64,000 bases of DNA from CAUZIB01 sp963663925 (GTDB lineage Bacteria; Acidobacteriota; Vicinamibacteria; Vicinamibacterales; UBA8438). The DNA is taken from assembly GCA_965237405.1 (NCBI GenBank), contig OZ250139.1, forward strand, positions 1,426,001 through 1,490,000, written 5' to 3'. The notes beneath the pieces are model-generated. The model worked only from the letters and a program-made list of their open reading frames with translations, had not been told where the DNA came from and made no database searches. A program made the translations under genes and the position numbers. Positions 1-8,181 of the stretch are shown one piece after another; positions within the stretch are counted from its first letter, which is position 1, and each line of letters starts with the position of its first letter.

Positions 1-452
1 AATGCGACCGCAGCAAGTGCGACGTCTTCGACGGCCCGACCGCGACCGGCCAGCAGTGTCCGCAGGGATGGACGCTGTATGCGACCCCGGGGCCCACAGA
101 TGGCGGGGGTCGATGACCACGGGAGCGCCGACTTCCACTACTACACCTGGGTGGACCAGTTTGGCACGCTGGGGCTCGGACCGAACGTTCCGATTGCGAC
201 CGGGTCGACGTCAGACTCGTTGCTCGCCTTCCTTCCAAACGAGGAAGAGTACGTCGTGATGCGTGTTCCGTACCCGCTCGGGTTTTATTCGAGGAGTCTC
301 GACGGGCGGATCGACGATCCGGACGGCGGATGGAAGGGCCGAGGCGTATGGGCCACTACGGGACCACCGCTGCTTGGCACATCGAGGGTGGTAAAGGAAC
401 CAAGGGGAGCCTCATCAAGTTCCAGGTGAGGCCGGACCCGTTGGCACACTAG
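1..452 (+). pseudogene. Unknown secreted-type protein, C-terminal part, two frameshifts
   Basis: A continuous protein can be read only by changing frame twice. Positions 3-113 give a Cys-containing stretch (CDRSKCDVFDGP, then QQCPQGWTLYATPGP). Around the G-run at 105-109 it moves to frame 1 (DDHGSADFHYYTWVDQFG, then VPYPLGFYSRSLDGRIDD). Near 354-357, where ACTAC appears to have lost one T, it moves to frame 2 and ends with AAWHIEGGKGTKGSLIKFQ at a TAG (450-452). Each segment has the composition of real coding sequence and the three abut exactly. The 5' part lies outside the window. I do not recognise the family and assign no function. Either a pseudogene or two single-base sequencing errors would explain it. 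Confidence 0.6.
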
Positions 453-463
453 GAGACGGAGAC

Positions 464-846
464 TCACAACCCCAGAAGATTGCGCTCGAGCTTGTCAAGC
501 CCTCGCTCGTGCGCCCACAAGCCCAACTCCACCGAAGCCAGTTCATCCACGAGCGACTGAGCGGAACCGTCGAGTCTCAGATCGACGGCCTTCAGGTAAA
601 CCCGACAGGTGCGGCACTCCTCGACGCGTAGGTGCGGCCACGATTCGGCGATGTGGTGTTTCGAGCTTCTCGAGCTCCATCTCGCCGCAATTGCGGACAG
701 GTGGACAGTCCGATCGGCCACTCCGTCGTGCACAAGCTGCACACGAGGGTTCGGGCGTCCTTCAGCTCGGGCACGTCGCGCAGCATGGTCCCTCGCTCGG
801 CCGACGGCCACGCCGCCAGAATGACACCCAGCGCGAGCGAAAGCAC
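464..846 (-). pseudogene. Decayed FdhE-like formate dehydrogenase accessory protein (C-terminal remnant)
   Basis: Two overlapping minus-strand frames together give the C-terminal zinc-binding half of an FdhE-like protein. The first (to about 846) reads ELKDARTLVCSLCTTEWPIG; the second (to the stop at 464) reads HLRVEECRTCRVYLKAVDLR followed by DELASVELGLWAHERGLDKL and ends NLLGL. Known FdhE proteins carry CxxC pairs in this order and end in a very similar way; they help formate dehydrogenase maturation. Here the frame must shift near 690, the first CxxC region is poorly preserved, and the N-terminal half (FdhE is about 300 residues) is missing. No formate dehydrogenase gene is nearby. Family call confident; frame analysis is by eye. 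Confidence 0.65.
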
Positions 847-894
847 GCGTGTGGCCAGATTTCAATCGTCGAATCCAGGCATAGCCTGGTGCAC

Positions 895-1782
895 TCAGTC
901 TGGCGCAGGACCCAGACCCAGCGGCAGGAAGAACTGCCACCCCTCATCGAGCCGCCGCTGCTGAAGGTTCGATGCCGACGCGCATCCGCAGATGACCTTG
1001 TCCTGCGCCTGGCACGCCTCGAGCACGCGTGCGTACATGTCGTCGACTTCCGGATGGGTCTCAACGGTGCCGAACGGCCCGAGGCCCATCGAGAGGCTCG
1101 TGTCGCCAGGCACCATCAGGATCGCGCTGAGGGGTGCCTCGAGGATCGCGTCAATGTTCTCAATTGCCTCGACCGACTCGATGATGGCCACCGCGAAGAG
1201 CTCACCATCGGGATTGAGGGGCCAGACGTCAGCTTTCGCGTGGTACTCGGATGAATTGCCCTCGGTCCAAAGACGTGCCGCCCGACCGGGTCCCCAGCCG
1301 CGAAGGCCTTCGGGCTCCTGGTACGCCGAGTCCTTCGTCTGCGGATACCGCATGGCTTGCACGAAACGCATGGCTTCCGCCTTAGTGTCGACGTGCGGAA
1401 CGACGACGCCAAAGATGCCCATGTCCAAGACCTGCTTGATCGCCCACTTGAAGTCCTCGTCGCCATCCTGGGGAATGCGAACGATGGGCGTGAGCTGCAG
1501 ACGTCCGTCCGCGTCGCGGTCGTTGTCCATCTCGTCGAGCATCGTTGCCAGCCGCTCGACCGAGAACGGGGCGTGCTCCATCCCGATCCACCGCCATACC
1601 TCACCGGCGATGGCCGGCTGCCCCGCTTCGATCGTTTCGATGATCTTGTTCAGCCGCGTCTGCGCTTGCGCCTGCGCCCCGGTGGCAGGCCAGAGACCAA
1701 GAGTGACGAAGGCGAACATCACTGCGACCGCCTGGACCGGACGGGTCGAGACAGTCATCGGAGGGAGGGTCGAGTCACGCAT
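895..1782 (-). CDS. Exported HpcH/HpaI-type aldolase/citrate lyase family protein
   Basis: 295 residues from the ATG at 1782, preceded by GGAG seven bases upstream; the frame is open to 1845 but without a better start. An N-terminal hydrophobic signal (VQAVAVMFAFVTLGLW... ATGAQA) precedes a TIM-barrel resembling class II pyruvate/2-keto-3-deoxy acid aldolases: FKWAIKQVLDMGIFGVVVPHV with the metal/substrate-loop region, then GLRGWGPGRAARLW, and the IIESVEAIENIDAIL segment with a candidate metal-binding Glu. Family members cleave 2-keto-3-deoxy sugar acids in the cytosol; an exported version is unusual but similar secreted HpcH/HpaI proteins are seen in Acidobacteria-like genomes. Substrate unknown. 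A short repeat piece lies at 1866-1893, just upstream. Confidence 0.8.
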   Translation of the reverse strand: MRDSTLPPMTVSTRPVQAVAVMFAFVTLGLWPATGAQAQAQTRLNKIIETIEAGQPAIAGEVWRWIGMEHAPFSVERLATMLDEMDNDRDADGRLQLTPIVRIPQDGDEDFKWAIKQVLDMGIFGVVVPHVDTKAEAMRFVQAMRYPQTKDSAYQEPEGLRGWGPGRAARLWTEGNSSEYHAKADVWPLNPDGELFAVAIIESVEAIENIDAILEAPLSAILMVPGDTSLSMGLGPFGTVETHPEVDDMYARVLEACQAQDKVICGCASASNLQQRRLDEGWQFFLPLGLGPAPD

Positions 1783-1865
1783 GGGATCTCCTTCGGTTTC
1801 GTGTTGTGTGCAACCGACGCAACAGCGCCGTGTCGCGGGTAGCATAGCCGATCCAGCGTCAGTGG

Positions 1866-1893
1866 AAGGTAGGTCCCCTTGGGGACGCCACTT
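1866..1893 (-). repeat. Dispersed repeat, module D fragment
   Basis: The minus-strand stretch AAAGTGGCGTCCCCAAGGGG is shared with 4550-4575, 14906-14932 and (with changes) 27545-27575. In the longer copies it continues into a conserved coding-like tail. This copy sits about 90 bp upstream of the aldolase start. Confidence 0.5.
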
Positions 1894-1946
1894 TCCCTCC
1901 GAAAAAACTAAGACTTACGAGGGTGTGGGATGTCCCACTCCTGGAG

Positions 1947-2906
1947 TCATCTGCCGCTGCGGCGCTCGGACGCCTCGGTTGAGCGGATGCGGCTTGAGCC
2001 ACAGCCTGGCGCACGGAAGCGATACATCCTGTAAGTCTTCTTCTTGCGAAAGGCACGGCTGTCGAGAGTTTCCTTTCGCGTTTCAATATTCTCCAGGTAC
2101 CTTCTCGCCAACCACAGGCCGATGCTCAGGAGGCGCTGGTGTCGCGACCGCCACTGTTGCATGATCAGACGAACCGTCGGTACGATGTACCGATCGAGCA
2201 ATTGACAACTCAGGTCCAGCGTCGGAGCCGTCTCCTCCGTCACGTCGCGCTCGTACTCCATCTGCATGCCGCTCTTCTCGGCCGCCGCGAGGAAAGCCGA
2301 CAGCAGGTGACCGCTCCTCGTGGCGGGACTGCCGTCCTTGACGAGAGCAAAGTAATCGCTCAGGACCAGATAGCCGCCTGGCTCGAGGACGTGAACGGCC
2401 GTTTTGAAGAGCCGATCGAGCGGTACGTACTGGGATGACTCGCTCATGCAGATCACATCGTACCGTCGCGCCGAGCGGAACTCCTCGAACTTGCACTCGT
2501 GAAAAGGCAGATTGGTCGCCTCGCGGAATAGACGTCCGTGAAACGAATCCGGCGACAGCCCTTCCACCTCGTAGCCCAGAGCCTCGAATCTGGCCGCGTT
2601 TCCTCCGGTGCCACAACCCACGTCGAGTACCGAGGCGAAACCCTCCGGGAACAGGTCGGCGAGTGCTTCGGTGTAACGCTGCTGTGCGACTCTGAAGCCC
2701 GCGAGGGTCAGTTCCTCGCCTGCCCAGAGACCATAGTGCACGTGCTCAAGGCCGAGCACGTCGACGTAGAACCGATACCCGAAGTCCTCCTCCTGCTCCG
2801 CGGGATCCCGCTGGGCATGGAGACTTAGAGCCTCTTCGATTGGCGAATCGAGAAACGTCGCGCGGCCGTCCTTCGCGCCGGTGGTTCGGGTAGGGGAATC
2901 GCCCAT
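1947..2906 (-). CDS. Class I SAM-dependent methyltransferase
   Basis: 319 residues. The SAM-binding motif I is clear (SVLDVGCGTGGNAARF), followed by an acidic strand-end region (VEGLSPDSFHG), motif IV-like YDVICMSESSQYVPL and the post-motif LEPGGYLVLSDYFALV, all in the order expected for Methyltransf_11/25 enzymes. A long helical C-terminal part follows, with a basic tail that may be poorly conserved. No substrate can be assigned. Upstream, TTGACA (minus, 2937-2942), a 16-bp spacer and TAGGAC (2915-2920) form a plausible promoter whose start site would fall almost on the ATG, suggesting a very short leader. Confidence 0.85.
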   Translation of the reverse strand: MGDSPTRTTGAKDGRATFLDSPIEEALSLHAQRDPAEQEEDFGYRFYVDVLGLEHVHYGLWAGEELTLAGFRVAQQRYTEALADLFPEGFASVLDVGCGTGGNAARFEALGYEVEGLSPDSFHGRLFREATNLPFHECKFEEFRSARRYDVICMSESSQYVPLDRLFKTAVHVLEPGGYLVLSDYFALVKDGSPATRSGHLLSAFLAAAEKSGMQMEYERDVTEETAPTLDLSCQLLDRYIVPTVRLIMQQWRSRHQRLLSIGLWLARRYLENIETRKETLDSRAFRKKKTYRMYRFRAPGCGSSRIRSTEASERRSGR

Positions 2907-2914
2907 CGATCAGA

Positions 2915-2942
2915 GTCCTACAACACCGGCGGCATTGTCAAA
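2915..2942 (-). promoter_or_regulatory. Putative sigma70-type promoter for the methyltransferase
   Basis: Minus strand: TTGACA (2937-2942), 16-bp spacer, TAGGAC (2915-2920). The -10 resembles the TAGGCT of the dispersed promoter repeat. The -10 ends nine bases from the start codon at 2906, so the transcript would be nearly leaderless. Confidence 0.45.
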
Positions 2943-2973
2943 TTCAGGAGGCATCTGGCAGGGGCCGTGCGAA

Positions 2974-3258
2974 CTACTCGCCGTTACGCCTCTTGCGGTA
3001 TTCCTCGCTCACCTCTTAAACGAAACGTTTAAGCCCAGGCTTGGCGGACTCAATGCCAGGTTAAGCTCCTTGCCATGCCCGTCTGGCGCGTGATTAAAGG
3101 TCTTCGTTTAGCTTACGCGACGTCTTCGTCAGTCCTTGCGCGACCTTGGCACGCGCCTCAGGATTATGTGCCAGTTCTTGAACGCCGCGAATGCGAGACG
3201 GCTGAGTAATTTCATCCTAGGACTTCAGTATAAGCTGCCGCTATCAGAGGAAGCCTCT
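2974..3258 (-). other. Intergenic stretch with short decayed coding fragments and a small hairpin
   Basis: No intact gene. Minus strand 3216-3094 reads DEITQPSRIRGVQELAHN... ending KTSRKLNEDL-stop, protein-like but without a start. Minus strand 3012-2974 reads VSEEYRKRRNGE-stop, preceded in frame by a TAA. Between them lies a perfect 8-bp inverted repeat (CTTAAACG at 3015-3022, CGTTTAAG at 3026-3033; 3-base loop). These look like remnants of small genes; families not recognised. Confidence 0.35.
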
Positions 3259-3287
3259 AGCCTACCGCGGCGGGGTGGGCTGTTCAA
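3259..3287 (-). promoter_or_regulatory. Dispersed promoter repeat (P), copy 1
   Basis: Minus strand TTGAAC (3282-3287), 17-bp spacer, TAGGCT (3259-3264). No intact minus-strand gene follows directly; the fragments at 2974-3216 do. Confidence 0.5.
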
Positions 3288-3313
3288 TGGAATTCAAGTG
3301 AATCGCTGATACG

Positions 3314-3598
3314 CTAGAGCTTGACATCTAGGCTCTGACGCGCATCCTCAATCTCTGACATCGGAATCATCGGCTCTGATGTCATTCTATCCCGCGGTTT
3401 ACCGTAGGCGCACACCATTAACGCCGTCAGGATCGATGGATGGAGTTTACCCACCCGCGCATCGGTAAGTAAGCGTGCTTGCACCTGCGGATCTTCCACG
3501 ATGCTCGTGGCCCACTCCCGCACGGCAAGCCTAGTCTTATTGCGTGACCCCTTGGGTCGTCCGATGGGATTACCTGATTGGCCGGGTTGGAAGGGCAT
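3314..3598 (-). CDS. Small DUF5681-like protein
   Basis: 94 residues starting MPFQPGQSGNPIGRPKGSRN, the characteristic opening of DUF5681-type proteins (F.PGQSGNP.GRPKG.RNK), which are often found next to phage terminase genes or as strays in chromosomes. The rest (DPQVQARLLTDARVGKLHPS...) is helical. No phage genes surround it. Its middle part has a decayed second copy at about 33040-33110 (RASRLHPSVLMPLMAYA-stop), fused to a dispersed repeat. No clear ribosome-binding site precedes the ATG. Function unknown. Confidence 0.6.
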   Translation of the reverse strand: MPFQPGQSGNPIGRPKGSRNKTRLAVREWATSIVEDPQVQARLLTDARVGKLHPSILTALMVCAYGKPRDRMTSEPMIPMSEIEDARQSLDVKL

Positions 3599-3835
3599 CG
3601 TTCTCGGAATGTTGTTTGCAGCGACAGTCGGTGTCTCTCATTAATTGCATAACTTAATTAATCATGAATTTCTCCCCTGTTATTCGGTCCACACGCCGTA
3701 AAGACGCATGCACTGATGCAAGTAGTTCTAATCGGATGTGAGGGATCCTACAAAGCCCAACATCTAGGTCAACGTCAGGCCTCTAATTACACCAACAAGC
3801 TCGATTTGGGTAAATCTTCAACCTCGTAAAACCAC

Positions 3836-3882
3836 GTAGCAACCTGGTTCCAACTCGGAGTGTTTAGGGACGCCACTTTCCT
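3836..3882 (-). repeat. Dispersed repeat, module B (partial)
   Basis: The plus strand shows GGTTCCAACTCGGAGTGTTT and AGGGACGCCACTTTCC, part of module B, which recurs at 6862, 20130, 32940, 34590, 44050 and 53215. The rest of the gene-free stretch 3599-3963 is AT-richer than its surroundings and shows nothing else recognisable. Confidence 0.55.
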
Positions 3883-3963
3883 TTTCAGGCAAATCAAACT
3901 TAAGGACGCCGCCTTTGACGACGGGCACATCAAGATCGACTTTATGAGGGGCGTGGCGTGGTC

Positions 3964-4434
3964 CTATTTCTGACCGATCGGCCCGATAATCTGTTGCTGG
4001 TCCTCAAACTGCAAATGAATTGACACGCGAGGCTCCTGACCCACGTTCGCGGTCGTGTGCCCCTTGCCTGTCAGGTCATCGATGTACTCGATCGTGCCTG
4101 GGGGCAGATCGACTTTACCTTCCGCAACCTCAAGCTGCCCACCACCCGTAAGATTGATGATGTACCGCCGCGTGGGGCCGACATGCCAATCGCTGAAGGA
4201 ACCCGATTGCGACACACGTACGACCGCTCCGGTAACTTTCTCCAACACGGACTGCGCGTTGAGCTCGACCTGTTCCACATGCGACAGGCCATCGTCTCCC
4301 GTATAGATCCGTTTCATCATGAAGGGCTTGTAGGTCTGAGCTGAAACCACCGCTTCATCACCATTGGCAGCCCACCCGAGACCAAATCCGACGACAAAAG
4401 ATCCAGCGACCAGCACTGTCGTCATCGACTTCAT
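3964..4434 (-). CDS. Exported cupin-fold protein
   Basis: 156 residues. The N-terminus MKSMTTVLVAGSFVVGFGLG is a signal peptide or membrane anchor. The body has a cupin-like strand pattern (GSFSDWHVGPTRRYIINLTG, then KVDLPPGTIEYIDDLTGKGH), with His residues in positions typical of the first and second cupin motifs. Such small exported cupins are common in Acidobacteria-like genomes, but substrate and metal are unknown. AGAGGGA lies seven bases before the ATG, fixing the start. A module D repeat occupies the upstream region (4490-4575). Confidence 0.7.
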   Translation of the reverse strand: MKSMTTVLVAGSFVVGFGLGWAANGDEAVVSAQTYKPFMMKRIYTGDDGLSHVEQVELNAQSVLEKVTGAVVRVSQSGSFSDWHVGPTRRYIINLTGGGQLEVAEGKVDLPPGTIEYIDDLTGKGHTTANVGQEPRVSIHLQFEDQQQIIGPIGQK

Positions 4435-4489
4435 CTGTCCCTCTTCCGGGTCCTAACACGAACCCGTTCTTAAATCGTGGTGTGATCGT

Positions 4490-4575
4490 AAACCAGGCAG
4501 CAATCAGCGCTTTTCCCTGGAGTTTCGGCTTCCACGTAAATTCGATTCCCCTTGGGGACACCACTTTACTTCCTA
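4490..4575 (-). repeat. Dispersed repeat, module D
   Basis: On the minus strand this reads as an open frame (SGVPKGNRIYVEAETPGKSA, then DCCLVYDHTTI-stop). A diverged copy at 27500-27580 reads VAKGDRIYLDTETPGKSADY in the same frame, and a third at 17628-17670 retains RTYVDAET. Conservation at amino-acid level suggests the module derives from the end of a gene. It lies directly upstream of the cupin. Confidence 0.55.
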
Positions 4576-4635
4576 TTCTGCTTCCAACCGTTGCACGTGT
4601 CTCATTACCCCGAGACGGTGGGATTAATTTTGTGC

Positions 4636-5123
4636 TCAGAACGACCGCTCGAAACGAAAATCACAGCATCGTCCGCCTCCAGCAAGGGTCTGTGTTCGTT
4701 TGTATTTGATTCCAAGAGCACCGAAATATTCCGGAAAAACTAAGTCATCGCTGCAATTGGGTAGGCATACCTCTGGAACACCCATAGCACGCGCAAGTTC
4801 TAGCCATACACACCAAGTCACATCGAACTGAAAGGTATCGGGCGTGTCTTCGGATATTTTTATTTTGTGGTAGCCACCGAAACACGCCGCAGCTGGTACC
4901 GCACGTAGATATTTCAGAAATGCCTCAAAAGGGGCTCCGGCTGCGCGAACATCGTCTTGCGGTGGTAGGCACAGAGGGAACGGTTCCCTTTCCGTTTTCT
5001 CCATTACGTCATTAGCTATTTCGATCGCCCGTTCAGTGTTCGTTATCTCTTTTAACGTCACGAAAAACGCAAGGTAGTTTAATTGTGTCTTGATAAAGCG
5101 TTCGTTCTTCAGACCGCGCTTTC
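4636..5123 (-). pseudogene. L-2-amino-thiazoline-4-carboxylic acid hydrolase-like gene disrupted by IS256
   Basis: Minus-strand frame from the IS junction to the TGA at 4636: a helical part (TQLNYLAFFVTLKEITNTER) and a C-terminal domain with QFDVTWCVWLELARAMGVPE, VCLPNCSDDLVFPEYFGALG and RTQTLAGGGRCCDFRFER. The CxxxD/DD plus GG..C.F.F pattern matches the ATC hydrolase family, whose founding members open the thiazoline ring in L-cysteine formation; most relatives are uncharacterised. The IS at 5124 cuts the gene. Beyond the IS the frame continues for about 25 codons but meets a TAG (6637-6639) without any ATG/GTG/TTG, so the 5' end was probably already damaged. Confidence 0.65.
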
Positions 5124-6561
5124 GGGGATGTCCCACTGACTGTTGAAAATTGAAGCGGCGGCTCCTCACTGCTCGTGATACACGAGTGGTGGGCAACCCG
5201 AGGCGACACGCCTCACAGCAAAGGAGCCGCCATGAAGAAGTCTCGCACAGTCCGTCCGACCGCCGGTGTTGAATCTCCGACCACGCGTCGGCTGCCGCTC
5301 GTCGAGTTGCTGATTGACACCGCAGCGGAGCTGTTCGACCTTGCGGTGCGGTCGGGATTGCAGGTCCTGGACGCCATGCTCGAGGAGGATCGGACGGCGA
5401 TCTGCGGGCCGCGCTACGCGCACCAAGCCGACCGCACGGCGTCGCGGGCCGGGACGGTGGCCAGTACCGTCGTCCTCGGGGGGCGGAAGGTATCGATCCG
5501 CCGCCCCCGGGTCCGCTCGGGGCGCCAGGAGGTGCCGCTCCCGACCTTCCAGACGATGGCCCAGACCGATCCACTGCGGCGGCGCACCGTCGAGCAGCTG
5601 TTGGTCGGCGTGAGCACCCGAGGCTATGCCCGGAGTCTGGAGCCGCTTCCGGCCGACATCCCCAGCCGCAGTGTGAGTAAGAGCGCCGTCAGCCGCCGGT
5701 TTGTCGCCAAGACCGCCTCGCAGCTGGCCGCGTGGCAGGCGACGCCCCTCGACGAGCTGGATCTGGTCGGTCTCCTGCTCGACGGTGTCCACATCGGCGA
5801 GCACTGTGTGGTCGTCGCGTTGGGGATCGGCGTCGACGGCACAAAACACGCCCTCGGGCTCTGGGAAGGTTCGACGGAGAACGCGACCGTCTGTCAGAGC
5901 CTGCTCGCCAACCTCCAGAGTCGTGGCCTGCGCACCGATCGGAGCATCCTCGTGATGCTCGATGGGTCGAAGGCGCTACGGGCGGCGGTCACGGCGGTGT
6001 TCGGGCGTGCCGCGCTGGTGCAGCGCTGCCAAATCCACAAGACCCGCAACATCCTCGACCATCTGCCGGAGCGTCAGCGGCCCTGGGTACTGGCGATCCT
6101 CAAGCGCGCCTATCAGAGCGAGGACGTCAAGACCGCGACGCGGTTGCTGCGACACCTCGCCCGCCGTCTCGACCAGGAGCATCCCTGCGCGGCGGCCAGT
6201 GTGCGCGAAGGGCTCGAGGAGACGGTGACCGTGCTGACGCTTGGCCTCTCGCCGCGTCTCCAGCGCTCGCTGGCCACGACCAACGCCGCCGAGAGCCTCA
6301 TCAGCAGGACCCGCCACGTCAAACGCAACGTGAAGCGCTGGCGGGGCGGCCAGATGATGCTGCGCTGGGTCGCCGCCGGCGTCCTCGAAGCGGCCAAGGG
6401 GTTCCGGCGCCTGAAGGGACGTGCTGATATGCCGCAACTGATCGCGGCCCTCCGCGCCCGAGATCAGCGCCTCGGCCTCGGAGACGCTACGGAGGTGCAG
6501 CAGGTCGCGTAGAATCTCACCCGAGCCGCCGCCGAATTCCAACAGCGGCCGGGACATCCCC
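5124..6561 (+). mobile_element. IS256-family insertion sequence, copy 1 (1438 bp)
   Basis: Ends are inverted repeats: left GGGGATGTCCCACTGACTG..., right (reverse complement) GGGGATGTCCCGGCCGCTG.... The 8-bp sequence GCGCTTTC flanks both sides (5116-5123 and 6562-6569), a target-site duplication of the size made by IS256 elements. One transposase gene inside. It interrupts an ATC-hydrolase-like gene. Only two base differences were found from copy 2 (an A/E codon change near 5332 and a silent change near 5844), so one is a recent product of the other or both derive from a recent common source. Confidence 0.95.
5232..6512 (+). CDS. IS256-family transposase (copy 1)
   Basis: 426 residues from the ATG at 5232, which has AAGGAG six bases upstream; the frame is open for 19 codons further. 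Mutator/IS256-type DDE enzyme: LLLDGVHIG (Asp184), VMLDGSKAL (Asp244), the conserved QRCQIHKTRNI segment and TTNAAESLISRTR (Glu354), in the usual order and spacing. It cuts and joins the terminal repeats of its own element. The reading frame is intact, so the element may be active. Confidence 0.93.
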   Translation: MKKSRTVRPTAGVESPTTRRLPLVELLIDTAAELFDLAVRSGLQVLDAMLEEDRTAICGPRYAHQADRTASRAGTVASTVVLGGRKVSIRRPRVRSGRQEVPLPTFQTMAQTDPLRRRTVEQLLVGVSTRGYARSLEPLPADIPSRSVSKSAVSRRFVAKTASQLAAWQATPLDELDLVGLLLDGVHIGEHCVVVALGIGVDGTKHALGLWEGSTENATVCQSLLANLQSRGLRTDRSILVMLDGSKALRAAVTAVFGRAALVQRCQIHKTRNILDHLPERQRPWVLAILKRAYQSEDVKTATRLLRHLARRLDQEHPCAAASVREGLEETVTVLTLGLSPRLQRSLATTNAAESLISRTRHVKRNVKRWRGGQMMLRWVAAGVLEAAKGFRRLKGRADMPQLIAALRARDQRLGLGDATEVQQVA

Positions 6562-6861
6562 GCGCTTTCGGCATTTGGTTAAGTCGATACCACGGGCATG
6601 CCAACGAGCAAAAAAGAATCGCCAAAGAAAACACAGCTACTGAAACGGACCAAGATGACCCGCAACGGTCTTCCTAACCTTTTTGTTCATGCGCCGTTTG
6701 ACATCCTTTGGCCAGGAGCCTTCGGCATCACTAAATGGGTGACCGTAAAACCTGAGTGTGTCGACCTTCATGCAAACCATCTTCTCGTGTAACCGATCTC
6801 GAGGCCAGCGGGGTCAAACGGACCGAAATGCCAAGAGAATCAGGCTCTACGCCGTGGTTTT

Positions 6862-6945
6862 AGTAACTTTCCGCAGCGCGTCCATACTCTTTGAGCCACC
6901 CCAGCACTTGGTTCCAACTCGGAACCCTTAGGCACGCTACCTTAT
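6862..6945 (-). repeat. Dispersed repeat, module B
   Basis: Shares TTTCCGCAGCGCGTCCAT and CAGCACTTGGTTCCAACTCG with copies at 20130, 32940, 34590, 44050 and 53215. Oriented like the others, reading on the minus strand toward the disrupted ATC-hydrolase gene. Confidence 0.6.
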
Positions 6946-7095
6946 ATGGAACGATACCTGACAGCAGGCCAATCAGCGTTCCCACCCCACTAAACTCATA
7001 ACCGGCGTTAGGTAGGACGAGAGGCTGCGTTCCTAATGCGACGCACCTACGCCTTCCTCCAGGAAGGCGACCAGCGGAGGCACCACCGTGTGCCT

Positions 7096-7181
7096 AGCCT
7101 ACCGCAGCGCAGCGCAGCGGCGGGAGGTTCAACGGGGACGAGGGTTAGGGGGCGGGTGCGCGGCGTCCCACTCGCGGGCCC
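7096..7181 (-). repeat. Dispersed promoter repeat (P) with upstream block, expanded spacer
   Basis: Minus strand: conserved upstream block (GACGCCGCGCACCCGCC... CCTCGTCCCCG), TTGAAC (7127-7132), then TAGGCT (7096-7101). The spacer is 25 bp instead of 17 because of a short GCAGC-type expansion, so promoter activity is doubtful. No intact minus-strand gene follows. Confidence 0.55.
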
Positions 7182-7593
7182 TTAGACGACGTAGACCCCG
7201 ACGTAGATCAGGACCACTCCGAGCACCACCTTAAAGTAGGCCAATGACGCGCAAGACAGCGTCGCCCCCTGAGGGCTCGAAGAAGTTGAATATGGCGCGG
7301 GAAAATATCCGGAACCCGTCTGGTAGAACCAAGATCCAGAGGGCGATGTCCGCCACGATCCATCCAAAAGCGTAGAACAAACTGGCCAGCGCCCCCTCGT
7401 TCAAGGAGGGGAGAAGGAGGAGTGCTATCGCCAATATCGCGTTCGCGACACCGACTGCTCGAACTCGGGCATTGCTCGAGAGGATCAATCTGTCGTAGAA
7501 ACGCAATGTCGCCCTCGGCGCGAATATCAGCGGCCCACGAATGACAATGGCGAGAATTCCAATCACGATGCAGATGATCGAGAGCGAATCCAT
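7182..7593 (-). pseudogene. Small four-helix membrane protein, frameshifted paralogue of 20257-20655
   Basis: From the ATG at 7593 the protein runs MDSLSIICIVIGILAIVIRG... GALASLFYAFGWIVADIALW... and hits a stop at 7231, but the continuation FKVVLGVVLIYVGVYVV-stop (7182) lies in the next frame. The paralogue at 20257-20655 is in one frame and ends VLAGIGFVYLGVYVV, which places a one-base indel near 7245-7255. Four hydrophobic segments predict an inner-membrane protein of about 132 residues; family unnamed to me. A P promoter repeat (7659-7687) lies 66 bp upstream. The truncated 120-residue form would lack only the last helix. Confidence 0.65.
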
Positions 7594-7658
7594 GATTTGG
7601 CCATCTCCGCAACACGTGCCGAAATGCGCCCACGCTCCTAACGAATGCCGAGAGGTCT

Positions 7659-7687
7659 AGCCTACCGCAGCCCGGCGGGCGGTTCAA
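7659..7687 (-). promoter_or_regulatory. Dispersed promoter repeat (P), copy upstream of membrane protein
   Basis: Minus strand TTGAAC (7682-7687), 17 bp, TAGGCT (7659-7664); start codon 66 bp downstream. Flanking CGGCATTCG... and CTCTCGG are shared loosely with other copies. The block upstream of the -35 is not the usual CCCCG here. Confidence 0.65.
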
Positions 7688-7716
7688 CGTAGCCGGACCC
7701 GCTGTTGAATTAGTCG

Positions 7717-8181
7717 TTACACGGTATCCTTCTGGTTTCGGCATCGGATGAAAATGGTAGACGTCAAGTGCATGACGACTTCCCCATCTTGATTCAGCGT
7801 TTCTGTTTGAGAGCGGACAATACCGCGCTCAGGACGGGACCGAGAGCGTCTGGCGTCAAGGATCGTAATTCTCACTGTAAGTTGATCACCCGGGCGCACT
7901 GGCCGCAACCAGCGAAGGTCATCAATGCCTGGTGAACCTTCGCTAGAGACCTCCGAAAGATAGTGATCGACGGTCAAACGCATGGCCATGCAGGCCGTAT
8001 GCCAGCCGCTTGCGATCAGGCCCCCGAATGCTGATTTTTCAGCCCGTTCTTTATCAAGATGAAAAGGTTGGGGATCAAATTGCCGCGCGAACGCGATAAC
8101 CTCCTGCTCATCTACCACCACCGAACCGAGATCGTGAACGGCGCCCGGCACATAGTCTTCAAACCAGCGGTTTTGAGACAT
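7717..8181 (-). CDS. MaoC-family hotdog dehydratase
   Basis: 154 residues from the ATG at 8181. Single hotdog domain with the hydratase-2 motif FDPQPFHLDKERAEKSAFGG followed by LIASGWHTACMAMRL, including the Asp and His that catalyse hydration of enoyl-CoA in (R)-specific hydratases. VRPGDQLTVRITILDARRSR is the typical middle strand. Soluble, no signal peptide. Substrate unknown; standalone MaoC proteins act in fatty-acid or side-chain degradation. Transcribed alone from a P repeat at 8308-8336. Confidence 0.88.
   Translation of the reverse strand: MSQNRWFEDYVPGAVHDLGSVVVDEQEVIAFARQFDPQPFHLDKERAEKSAFGGLIASGWHTACMAMRLTVDHYLSEVSSEGSPGIDDLRWLRPVRPGDQLTVRITILDARRSRSRPERGIVRSQTETLNQDGEVVMHLTSTIFIRCRNQKDTV

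Larger units (their letters stand above)
6562..7181. other. Gene-poor stretch: 5' scrap of the ATC-hydrolase-like gene, then repeats
   Basis: 6562-6636 (minus) continues the disrupted frame as RWHARGIDLTKCRKRGLKN before a TAG. A 64-codon plus-strand frame at 6598-6792 has no family resemblance or clear ribosome-binding site and I do not call it. 6862-6945 is a module B repeat (CCAGCACTTGGTTCCAACTC). 7096-7181 is a promoter-type repeat. Nothing else seen. Confidence 0.5.

Noticed and set aside
991..2164. Long plus-strand ORF opposite the aldolase and methyltransferase
   Set aside because: Basic, Arg/Ser-rich translation typical of the antisense of GC-rich genes; no domain.
3015..3033. Hairpin CTTAAACG-AAA-CGTTTAAG as a terminator
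   Set aside because: No T-run follows on either strand; may be a chance palindrome.
6598..6792. 64-codon plus-strand ORF
   Set aside because: Overlaps the remnant of the minus-strand ATC-hydrolase-like gene, no ribosome-binding site or family.
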